A program made the position numbers and the translations under genes. Of a DNA stretch of 64,000 bases, positions 44,968 through 52,303 are shown in pieces. Position 1 is the stretch's first letter, and every line of letters begins with the position of its first letter. Origin of the DNA: Thermosulfuriphilus ammonigenes (GTDB lineage Bacteria; Desulfobacterota; Thermodesulfobacteria; Thermodesulfobacteriales; ST65). A model generated the notes under the pieces. The model saw only the letters and a list, made by a program, of their open reading frames with translations, did no database searches and had not been told where the DNA came from. The DNA lies in the NCBI RefSeq assembly GCF_011207455.1, contig NZ_CP048877.1, positions 1,976,576 to 2,040,575 of the forward strand. The letters run 5' to 3'.

Positions 44968-45961
44968 ATTAATAGGTAGCTCCTCATGGGCCAAAAAACC
45001 CTCGGTCACCGTGGCCGAGATTAAAGTAGTAGCCATCCTTAAGACTGACGATTTAGGTAAGCCCCTTTCTTATCCTTCGGCCCTTGCTTATGATCCAGTC
45101 CGCGATGAGCTTTATGTTACAGATGCCTCTCGTTCCAAGATAGTTATCTACAGTCCTGATCTTTTCCCTGTTTTCTCTATAGGACCTGGTCGGGGGGTAG
45201 TGGCTCCCACCGGATTGGCTCTCGATTCCGAGGGTAATCTGTACGTCTGCCAGAATCCTACTGAGAAGGAACCACGAGCTCGAATTTCGGTCTTCAATGC
45301 GGCGGCTATTAAGGTTAGGGATATTTATTTTGAGGGGTTTGAAGGGGCCGACTCTTTTTACCCCAAATCTGTAGCTATTGGTATCCATGGCCAAATTTAT
45401 GTGACTGGTTTGGACTTTGCCGGGGTGGTGGTCCTCGACCGAGAGGGTAAGTTTCTTCATCTTCTATCTCCTAAGGACTCGGTTTCGGCTAACCTCCCTC
45501 CCAAAAAGGCCGTAATTACTGATGTCTTTATAGATGAAAAAGGGCGAATTTATTTGGTAAGTGAAGAAATGGGCCGATTATACGTCTATGATTCCCAGGA
45601 GCGCTACCTTTTTAAGGCTGGTCAAAAAGGTGGCAGTTCTGGTAAACTCAGTCGTCCTCGGGGGGTAGCTGCCGACCCGGAGCGGGGGCTTATCTACGTG
45701 GTGGACTATATGCGCCATATGGGGCAGGCCTTTCGCTACGATGATGGTCGCTTACTTTTTGAATTCGGCGGGCGAGGTTGGAGTCCAGGGTGGTTTAATT
45801 ATCCGACCGATATTGTGGTTGACAAGTATGGCCGAATTTATGTAGCAGATCTATTTAATCACCGGGTGCAGGTAGTGGAGCTGGTTCAGAAGGGCATGGG
45901 TAGTGTCCCCTTGAACACTACACCTTCTTTTATAACGCCCTTACAGAAGCTTAAGAAATGA
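44939..45961 (+). CDS. secreted NHL-repeat beta-propeller protein
   Basis: 340 residues from TTG 44939, which has AGGAGG (44927-44932) six bases upstream and gives a clean signal peptide (MLALLGLIFLLIGSSSWA). An ATG at 44864 in the same frame would put about 25 polar residues first and overlap the cytochrome, so it is less likely. NHL blades: PSALAYDPVRDELYVTDA, GLALDSEGNLYVCQN, SVAIGIHGQIYVTG, RGVAADPERGLIYVVD, TDIVVDKYGRIYVADLFNHR. The signal-peptide codons form the right arm and T run of a terminator-like hairpin. Partner of the filament cytochromes by position. Confidence 0.86.
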   Translation: MLALLGLIFLLIGSSSWAKKPSVTVAEIKVVAILKTDDLGKPLSYPSALAYDPVRDELYVTDASRSKIVIYSPDLFPVFSIGPGRGVVAPTGLALDSEGNLYVCQNPTEKEPRARISVFNAAAIKVRDIYFEGFEGADSFYPKSVAIGIHGQIYVTGLDFAGVVVLDREGKFLHLLSPKDSVSANLPPKKAVITDVFIDEKGRIYLVSEEMGRLYVYDSQERYLFKAGQKGGSSGKLSRPRGVAADPERGLIYVVDYMRHMGQAFRYDDGRLLFEFGGRGWSPGWFNYPTDIVVDKYGRIYVADLFNHRVQVVELVQKGMGSVPLNTTPSFITPLQKLKK

Positions 45962-45975
45962 TAGGAGGAGCAATG

Positions 45976-46791
45976 ATGAAGGTGATCAGAGTTCTACTTG
46001 TGGCAGGTCTTCTGGCGCTGATTCCCTTAGCAAGTCCACTCTGGGCGGCTGAAGAGGCTCCGGCTTCTCCCCAGGAGCCAACCTCTCCTCAGCTCACCAG
46101 CAGTGATTGTATCAAGTGCCATCCGCAAATAGTTCATCAGATTCAGGAGGCTGGCGCCAGCCATAAGACAGCGGTCACCTGTACGGATTGTCATGAGGGG
46201 GGACACCCTCCACTGGTCCCCAAAGAGCAGATTATACCCAAGTGTTCTAAGTGCCATCAGGGGAAATCACATTTTGAACTTCCCAACTGTCTGGCCTGCC
46301 ACCGAAATCCCCATCAACCCCTTAATATAGTCTTTGAGGGCGAGACCAAACCGGCCTGTAAGACCTGTCATCCTCAGCAGGTTAAGGAGGTTAACGAACA
46401 TCCCAGTGCCCATGCCGAAGTAGATTGCTCCTTCTGTCATACCAAACATGGTTACATACCAAGTTGTCTTAAGTGCCATGAGCCTCATCGAGAGGGGCAA
46501 CAGTTTGAAGACTGTGTCAAGTGTCACTCGGTGCATAAGCCCCTTAATATTACCTATGGAATGGATATTCCTAATATGGATTGTGGGGCCTGCCACGGTG
46601 ACATCCGAGAGCTTCTGGAATCTGGCACCACTAAGCATGCCAAATTGGCCTGTGTCTTTTGTCATCGAGGCGTCCATGGCATAATCCCGCAGTGTGAAAC
46701 CTGCCACGGTAAACCTCATCCACAGGCGATGCTGGAGAAGTTCAAGGGCTGTCTGGATTGCCATCAAGATCCACACAACCTAGCCAAATAA
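45976..46791 (+). CDS. 12-haem c-type cytochrome, soluble form
   Basis: 271 residues, twelve CXXCH by count (CIKCH, CTDCH, CSKCH, CLACH, CKTCH, CSFCH, CLKCH, CVKCH, CGACH, CVFCH, CETCH, CLDCH). Signal peptide (VLLVAGLLALIPLASPLWA) without lipobox. The order HGYIPSCLKCHEPHREGQ then FEDCVKCHSVH and KPLNI is shared with the next gene, so the two are a duplicated pair. ATG 45976 has AGGAGG seven bases upstream; ATG 45973 is an alternative. About one haem per 20 residues, a very dense wire-type protein; periplasmic by inference. Confidence 0.92.
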   Translation: MKVIRVLLVAGLLALIPLASPLWAAEEAPASPQEPTSPQLTSSDCIKCHPQIVHQIQEAGASHKTAVTCTDCHEGGHPPLVPKEQIIPKCSKCHQGKSHFELPNCLACHRNPHQPLNIVFEGETKPACKTCHPQQVKEVNEHPSAHAEVDCSFCHTKHGYIPSCLKCHEPHREGQQFEDCVKCHSVHKPLNITYGMDIPNMDCGACHGDIRELLESGTTKHAKLACVFCHRGVHGIIPQCETCHGKPHPQAMLEKFKGCLDCHQDPHNLAK

Positions 46792-46807
46792 GAAGAGGGG
46801 TGCTGCC

Positions 46808-47851
46808 ATGAGAAAAAGAATCACGGCTTTAGTTCTAACAGTTGCAGGTCTTTTTTTGCTGACAGTTATATTTGTGGCTTGTGCCCAACAAATGGAAAAG
46901 GCCTCGGTGGAGCGGGAGAAAGCCCCAGCTCCCACTGTCCAGGTGAAGGAGGAGGAAAAAGCGCCTTCTGAGGAAGGTCCGCCTCTTAAGGTAGCCAAGG
47001 TTGAAGAGCCTGCTCCAGCCGTGGCTTCAGAGGCAGAGACCAAGCCGGAGAAGAAGGCTCCGGCCGGGGCAGAGCTCTATGAGCAGGAGGTTAAACCCCT
47101 TACCCCGGCAGAGTGTGCTCGCTGTCATTATCCGATTTTTAAAACCCTTAAAGAAAGTAAGAGTAAACACCGTTTTATGTGCACCAACTGTCACGAGAAA
47201 TTTCACCGTTACAATCCCAAAAAACAGAACTGGGATGAGATCATGCCCAAATGTCAAAACTGTCATGGTCTCAAACATGGAAAAGACTTTCCTAACTGTC
47301 TTGAGTGCCACAAAGAACCCCATTCACCTCGGGATATAAATTTTGAGACCCTCCTTCAGACTAGAGCGGTAAAAGTAAAGGGTAAGGAAGAACAGGTGGT
47401 CCTTTGTGCCATCTGCCATAAGAACGAGTCAGGGGAGATGCAGGCTCATCCGAGCAAACACAATGAGGTTGGCTGTCAGGGATGTCATGCTGACAAGCAT
47501 GGTTATATCCCCAACTGCCTTGATTGCCATGAGCCCCATGTAGAGGGTCAAAAATTTGAAGACTGCTTGGTCTGTCATTCACCCCACAGCCCGAAGAATA
47601 TCAAGCAGTATCCAGAAGAGACGCCAAGGGAGGTCTGCGGTTCTTGTCATACGGAGATCTACCAGAATCTCCAGACTAACCATACCAAACATTCAGAGCT
47701 TTATTGTGCCACCTGTCACGTGCGTCATGGCCAGATTCCCAAGTGCCAAGACTGCCATGGTCTGCCGCACACGGAGGCCTTGCACAAGAAATTCCCCAAC
47801 TGCCTGAATTGTCATATTGACCCGCATAACCTTCCGGTAATGAACAGATAG
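46808..47851 (+). CDS. 12-haem c-type cytochrome, lipoprotein form
   Basis: 347 residues, twelve CXXCH (CARCH to CLNCH). Lipobox signal peptide (LFLLTVIFVAC, Cys25), then a 65-residue Pro/Ala/Glu/Lys-rich linker (VEREKAPAPTVQVKEEEKAP) that would let the haem domain stand off the membrane. The haem domain parallels the preceding gene (HGYIPNCLDCHEPHVEGQ, FEDCLVCHSPH). It probably anchors the same type of wire to the outer membrane. Last gene of the plus-strand operon, with an intrinsic terminator 25 bases after the stop. Confidence 0.92.
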   Translation: MRKRITALVLTVAGLFLLTVIFVACAQQMEKASVEREKAPAPTVQVKEEEKAPSEEGPPLKVAKVEEPAPAVASEAETKPEKKAPAGAELYEQEVKPLTPAECARCHYPIFKTLKESKSKHRFMCTNCHEKFHRYNPKKQNWDEIMPKCQNCHGLKHGKDFPNCLECHKEPHSPRDINFETLLQTRAVKVKGKEEQVVLCAICHKNESGEMQAHPSKHNEVGCQGCHADKHGYIPNCLDCHEPHVEGQKFEDCLVCHSPHSPKNIKQYPEETPREVCGSCHTEIYQNLQTNHTKHSELYCATCHVRHGQIPKCQDCHGLPHTEALHKKFPNCLNCHIDPHNLPVMNR

Positions 47852-47876
47852 CCTCATCAAGGCTATAGAGATGGCT

Positions 47877-47909
47877 GGGGCGGCTTTTAAGCCGCCCCTT
47901 TTTGTTTTT
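47877..47909 (+). terminator. rho-independent terminator of the plus-strand cytochrome operon
   Basis: GGGGCGGCTT (47877-47886) pairs with AAGCCGCCCC (47889-47898), followed by TTTTTGTTTTT. The inner pairs probably open to give an 8-bp GC stem with a TTTTAA loop. Clear end of the operon before the convergent truD gene. Confidence 0.85.
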
Positions 47910-47968
47910 AAGACCTCAGGGTAATAGACAGCCTTCCTGGTTTTACAGAAACGTCTGTTGGTATCAGA

Positions 47969-49120
47969 TTAGATGCTTTGGGGAAGAGTCAGAAGTCTTT
48001 TGAGAAGAACCGTAGCGTAACTCCCCTTAGGAAGGAAAAATTCAAGATACACGCTGGATTCCGACTTTTTCATGGCCAGTTCTTGAGGAAAGACAATAGC
48101 CCGTCGCTTTAGAGTTTTAAAAATCATCCCCTTAGCCTTGGTTCGAAAAGAGTTTACTGAGTCTATCCCTTCCCTTTTTAAGACCCGCTCTATAACCTTG
48201 AGCATTTGACCTTCTGGCCTAAGTTTTGGGGAGACAGTGGGAATCTCCAGTTCTTTTAATTGTTCAAAGGCTGGGGGAGGAAGTTCTCTATAGAAAAGAT
48301 GGTTTCCCACACAGTAGGGAATCGGCCAGGTTTTGACCTTCATCTGTTTGAGGAACTCCTTAAGACATTCATTCCAGATAAAGCTTTGATATGCTTGGGC
48401 TACAAGGATAAGAAATTCGCGATCAACTAAAGAAAAGGCCCGTCTGGCTCGAGTTTTGGATATCTTCCCCTGGGAGAGAAAGAAAACTATCTCTCTTTCC
48501 CAGCGACTGGGAGCCAGTGATAGGCAAGGGCCTATCTCTGGCCATCTTTCGGTAAGGCACTTTCGGAAGCGGCGGACCTTTTTCTCGTCCCACTTGCTGG
48601 CCTGGGCCAAAAGAAGGTAAAGGGCCCGGGGGTAATTACCCCTTATAGCCTCTTTGGCCACAAATCCCTGACCGTGTCGGGCAGAGCCAAAGCGCTGATC
48701 ATCGTAGTAGTTAGGAATCCCAAAACGTTCAATAAGTTCCAATTCTTGACGAATTTTTTCCTCTTCAAGCTTTACCTCCCTAACAATCAGCCGAAAGCGG
48801 TTCCCCAAAAGGTGAGATTTACCCATAGGGTGAGGGCTACGTCCAAGGTACTCCAGCCTCCAGTTTTGTCCCTTCAGGTCTCTGGTCGGACCGCTTTTTA
48901 TAGTGATGTACTGGATGGTCAGGGCGTGGCGGTCTTTAAGCCCCCCGTAGGCTATCTCTTCCCAGCGGCGGTGGAGTTTACGGGCAATATCCCGGAGAAC
49001 GTCTACGGTATTGGCTCCCCTTTTGGTCAGGCGGTAGAAAGAATATGGTCCTTCAAGCTCGGGGGAGAGATCAACCACCTCTTCGACACAGAAATCCTCG
49101 GGGGTCTGTTTGATCCTCAT
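47969..49120 (-). CDS. truD: tRNA pseudouridine synthase D
   Basis: 383 residues. Makes pseudouridine-13 in tRNA. The catalytic loop YGGLKDRHALT with the nucleophile Asp is seen at about residue 62, with FCVEEV at the N-terminus, LGNRFRLIVRE, GIPNYYDDQRFGSARHGQGF and QAYQSFIWNECL of the TruD family. The start overlaps the ABC ATPase stop by 4 bases, so it is on the same transcript as the transporter although unrelated in function. Confidence 0.93.
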   Translation of the reverse strand: MRIKQTPEDFCVEEVVDLSPELEGPYSFYRLTKRGANTVDVLRDIARKLHRRWEEIAYGGLKDRHALTIQYITIKSGPTRDLKGQNWRLEYLGRSPHPMGKSHLLGNRFRLIVREVKLEEEKIRQELELIERFGIPNYYDDQRFGSARHGQGFVAKEAIRGNYPRALYLLLAQASKWDEKKVRRFRKCLTERWPEIGPCLSLAPSRWEREIVFFLSQGKISKTRARRAFSLVDREFLILVAQAYQSFIWNECLKEFLKQMKVKTWPIPYCVGNHLFYRELPPPAFEQLKELEIPTVSPKLRPEGQMLKVIERVLKREGIDSVNSFRTKAKGMIFKTLKRRAIVFPQELAMKKSESSVYLEFFLPKGSYATVLLKRLLTLPQSI

Positions 49121-49875
49121 CCTAGATAGGCCTTAACAACCTCTGGATGACGCTGTATTTCCCGTGGGGGGCCCTGGGCGATAAGTCGTCCATGATTAAG
49201 GACCAGAAGACGTTCACAGACTTCCATAACCAGGGCCATATCGTGTTCTACCAGAAGGACGGCACATCCGGCACTCTGGATGTGCCGTATGTTGCGAATA
49301 AGTTGCTTCTTTTCGGCGGCGTTTAATCCGGCGGCAGGTTCATCCAGCAGAATAACCCGCGGCCTGGAGGCCCAGGCTCTGGCCAAGACTACCTGACGCT
49401 GGAGTCCATAGGGCAAGGTTCCGGCTATTTTAAAGGCTAAGGACTTAAGTCCCAGGGCTTCCAGGACGGCCAGGGCTTCTTCCCGAAGTTTTTTCTCTTC
49501 TCTTACGGCCCCCGGAAGACGAAAAAGGGCGGCCAGGAAACCTGCTTGGCCTCGCCGATGGAGCCCGACCATAACATTCTCCAAGACCGAAAAGTCTTCC
49601 AGGATTTCCAGATGTTGAAAGCTTCGAGCCAGCCCCAGGGAGGCAATTCTCCAGGGAGGAAGACCGGTTATATCCTCTCCGGCCAGGAAGATCTGACCGC
49701 TTTGGGGTTTGATAAGGCCACTGGCTAGATTGATAGCCGTGGTTTTACCGGCTCCATTGGGACCAATAAGCCCCAGTATCTCAGCCTCCATAAGAGAGAA
49801 GTTAAGGTCATAAAGGGCCATTAGACCCCCAAAGCCTTTGCTCACCTGTCTAAATTCCAAAACCGGCACACCCAT
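49117..49875 (-). CDS. branched-chain amino-acid type ABC transporter ATPase (LivG-like)
   Basis: 252 residues. Walker A GPNGAGKTTAINLASG, Q-loop, signature region LPYGLQRQVVLARAWA (LSGG degenerate, as usual in LivG), Walker B RVILLDEPAAGLN and H-loop VEHDMALV. The C-terminal extension GPPREIQRHPEVVKAYLG is the typical LivG/LivF ending. Works with the two permeases upstream. No second ATPase (LivF) and no binding protein (LivK) lies beside it, which is unusual for this family. Confidence 0.9.
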   Translation of the reverse strand: MGVPVLEFRQVSKGFGGLMALYDLNFSLMEAEILGLIGPNGAGKTTAINLASGLIKPQSGQIFLAGEDITGLPPWRIASLGLARSFQHLEILEDFSVLENVMVGLHRRGQAGFLAALFRLPGAVREEKKLREEALAVLEALGLKSLAFKIAGTLPYGLQRQVVLARAWASRPRVILLDEPAAGLNAAEKKQLIRNIRHIQSAGCAVLLVEHDMALVMEVCERLLVLNHGRLIAQGPPREIQRHPEVVKAYLG

Positions 49876-49878
49876 CGC

Positions 49879-50811
49879 CTAACGCTGCCGGCGAGGCCTC
49901 AGGAAACCGATCAGACCTTCAGGGCTAAAGATGAGAATCCCCATAAGGATAAGACCATAGACCAGGTCTTTATAGTCTTCAAAGAAATGGAGCACCTGAG
50001 GCAAAGGGGTAAGAAGGCCTGCTCCGGCCAAGGCTCCCCAGATATTGCCGGCCCCACCGATAAGAACCATGGTGACTATCTCGACAGAGAAGAAGATATC
50101 GAAGGTCTTGGGACTTATGAAGGAAAGATAGTGGGCATAAAGGCCGCCAGCCACCCCTGCCAGGGCGGCACTATAGACAAAGGTGATTAGTTTGTAGCGA
50201 GGAACGTCTATACCCGAGGTAGCGGCTGCTATTTCACTGGCTTTAATAGCCCGCAGAGCTCGTCCGAAGCGGGAGGAGATAAGGTTGAGGGTGACCAGTA
50301 TGGCCCCCATGGTCAGGGGCCAGATGAAGAAATAAAATCGGCGGTCGCTATCAAGGCACCAGCTGCCATCGAGACAAAGGGGGGGAATACCCGGGAGCCC
50401 GGTTAGGCCACCGGTGAGCTCCTCTAGCTCAATTATCAGAAGGCTAACAATAAGGTTAAAGCCCAGGGTGGCCATGACCAGATAGTGCCCTCGGAGTCTG
50501 AGGGCCTTGATTCCTAAAATAATGGCGGTTATGGCGGCAATAAGGCCGCCGGTGAGTACCGACACCCAGGGGTTAAGGCCCCTTAGAGACAGCAAGGCCG
50601 CTCCGTAGGCCCCCAGGCCGTAGAAGGCCCCGTGCCCAAGGGATATCTGGCCGGCATAGCCGATAAAGAGGGTGAGTCCGACGACGATGATGGTGTGAAG
50701 GGCGACAATGTTAAGGACATTTAAGTAGTAAGGGTTTTTTAAAAATAAAGGTACGGTCAGAATGAGGGTTCCGATTATAAGCAGAAAGAGATAATTCTTA
50801 TTGCCATCCAT
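49879..50811 (-). CDS. branched-chain amino-acid type ABC permease (LivM-like)
   Basis: 310 residues, eight to ten hydrophobic segments. The LivM/LivH family sequence GLTLFIGYAGQISLGHGAFYGLGAY is present (the first 20 residues suffice to recognise it), with GRALRAIKASEIAAATSGID and MVLIGGAGNIWGALAGAG. Forms a heterodimer with the LivH-like permease whose gene ends immediately upstream. Inner membrane. Substrate could be branched-chain amino acids, amides or urea; the iorBA neighbours favour amino acids. Confidence 0.9.
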   Translation of the reverse strand: MDGNKNYLFLLIIGTLILTVPLFLKNPYYLNVLNIVALHTIIVVGLTLFIGYAGQISLGHGAFYGLGAYGAALLSLRGLNPWVSVLTGGLIAAITAIILGIKALRLRGHYLVMATLGFNLIVSLLIIELEELTGGLTGLPGIPPLCLDGSWCLDSDRRFYFFIWPLTMGAILVTLNLISSRFGRALRAIKASEIAAATSGIDVPRYKLITFVYSAALAGVAGGLYAHYLSFISPKTFDIFFSVEIVTMVLIGGAGNIWGALAGAGLLTPLPQVLHFFEDYKDLVYGLILMGILIFSPEGLIGFLRPRRQR

Positions 50812-51693
50812 CTAGGCCCTCTCGGAAGGAAGCGCCCCCAGAAGCCCTTGAGGACGAAAGAAGAGAACCAGAAGAAGGACAACAAAGGCAATGGCGTCTT
50901 TTAGGGCTGAGGAGATGAAGCCGGCGGCTATGGTCTCGCTTACCCCCAGAACAATTCCCCCCAAGATAGCTCCGCCAAAGTGGCCATAGCCTCCCAAAAC
51001 AGCGGCAGCAAAGCCCTTGAGCCCGATAACTACCCCGGTATCAAAAGAAACAGTGGTGATAGGGGTTATGAGAACACCAGCCGCGGCCCCTAAAGCCCCG
51101 GCCAAGGCAAAGGAACCCGCGATCATAAGGGAGACCGGAATGCCCACAAGGGAGGCGGCCTGTCGGTTGGAGGCTACGGCCCTGATGGCCTTTCCCCATA
51201 GACTGCGTGAGAAAAAAAGATGAAGCCCCAAGACAATGGCTCCGGTAATAGCCAGGATCCAGAGGCCCTGGGCGGACGTAGTGGCCCCGAGAAGGGAAAT
51301 TGCCTCTCTACCGGGAAGGCCCGGAAGACTGTGAGGCTCTTTGCCCCAGGTGAGCTTGATTATTCCTCGCAAAAAGATAGAAGCCCCAATGGTGATAAAG
51401 ACCAAGGTTAGGACGTCTTTGGATCTGGCCGGGCGAAGGGCCAGACGTTCTAGGAGGAATCCTACTCCGGCCACGGTGACAATGGTCAGAGCAAAAGCCA
51501 GAGGATAGGGCAGGTGGGCCTGGTTGAGGAGGCTAAACATAACCATTCCTCCCAGAGTGAGAAAATCTCCCTGAGTGAAGTTGACTATTTTGGTTGAAGC
51601 CTCCACCAGGCAGAATCCCAGGGCTACCAGGGCGTAAATGGCCCCGTTCATGATTCCGGCCAGGAGGAATTGGGCTATCTCTGGGCCACCCAT
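50812..51693 (-). CDS. branched-chain amino-acid type ABC permease (LivH-like)
   Basis: 293 residues. LivH features: GIMNGAIYALVALGFCLVEA, NFTQGDFLTLGGM, GKAIRAVASNRQAASLVGI, GLKGFAAAVLGGYGHFGGAILGG and a C-terminal FFRPQGLLG. Ends directly at the LivM start codon. The start overlaps the iorB 3' end by 19 bases, showing that transporter and oxidoreductase genes are one transcription unit. Confidence 0.91.
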   Translation of the reverse strand: MGGPEIAQFLLAGIMNGAIYALVALGFCLVEASTKIVNFTQGDFLTLGGMVMFSLLNQAHLPYPLAFALTIVTVAGVGFLLERLALRPARSKDVLTLVFITIGASIFLRGIIKLTWGKEPHSLPGLPGREAISLLGATTSAQGLWILAITGAIVLGLHLFFSRSLWGKAIRAVASNRQAASLVGIPVSLMIAGSFALAGALGAAAGVLITPITTVSFDTGVVIGLKGFAAAVLGGYGHFGGAILGGIVLGVSETIAAGFISSALKDAIAFVVLLLVLFFRPQGLLGALPSERA

Positions 51694-52271
51694 TGTTGCC
51701 AGCCGAGCTCAAAGGCCTTAAGGTTGGCCTCCCGGAACTTTGCCTTGACCAGGCGGGCTAGGGTCTCCCTGACTGTCTGACTGGAGACAGGGACCATATC
51801 CGTAGCCATCAAGGTGCCCAAAAGGGCAATATTTACAGCCTTGGCCGTGCCAGCCTCGCGGGCCAGGGCCGCAGCATCGTAGGCTACAAGCTTAGCAAAG
51901 GAGTCCCTTATCCGGGAAAGGGCTGGCTCTATTTCCGGATAACTGGCCAGCCCGGATTTTACCGTGAAGGGCTCCAGGGGGCTGGTACTGGTAATGATGA
52001 TGCTTTTTTCATGACAGCGGTTAAGGGCCCGGAGGGCCTCTACTGGTTCAAAAGAAACCAGGATATCGGCCTCGCCTTCGGCAATAAGGGGGCTTCGATA
52101 GCCTCCCAGAAGGACGTTGGCCTCCACCACCCCGCCGCGTTGAGCCATGCCATGGACCTCACTGGCCACCACGGGCACTCCGTCTTTTAGGGCCGCCTCG
52201 GCCAGGACTCTGGTGGCCAGAAGGATTCCCTGGCCGCCAACACCAACAAAGAGTATCTTGATCTTCTTCAT
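51675..52271 (-). CDS. iorB: indolepyruvate ferredoxin oxidoreductase beta subunit
   Basis: 198 residues. The gamma-type domain of 2-oxoacid:acceptor oxidoreductases: ILFVGVGGQGILLATRVLAE at the N-terminus, EVHGMAQRGGVVEANV and a C-terminal helix. Oxidatively decarboxylates aryl pyruvates to acyl-CoA with the alpha subunit. ATG 52271 follows GGAGGAAAC; an upstream extension overlapping iorA is less likely. The gap to iorA is 32 bases. Confidence 0.9.
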   Translation of the reverse strand: MKKIKILFVGVGGQGILLATRVLAEAALKDGVPVVASEVHGMAQRGGVVEANVLLGGYRSPLIAEGEADILVSFEPVEALRALNRCHEKSIIITSTSPLEPFTVKSGLASYPEIEPALSRIRDSFAKLVAYDAAALAREAGTAKAVNIALLGTLMATDMVPVSSQTVRETLARLVKAKFREANLKAFELGWQQWVAQR

Positions 52272-52303
52272 GTTTCCTCCTGTAGCGTAAAGAGCTAATG
52301 TCT

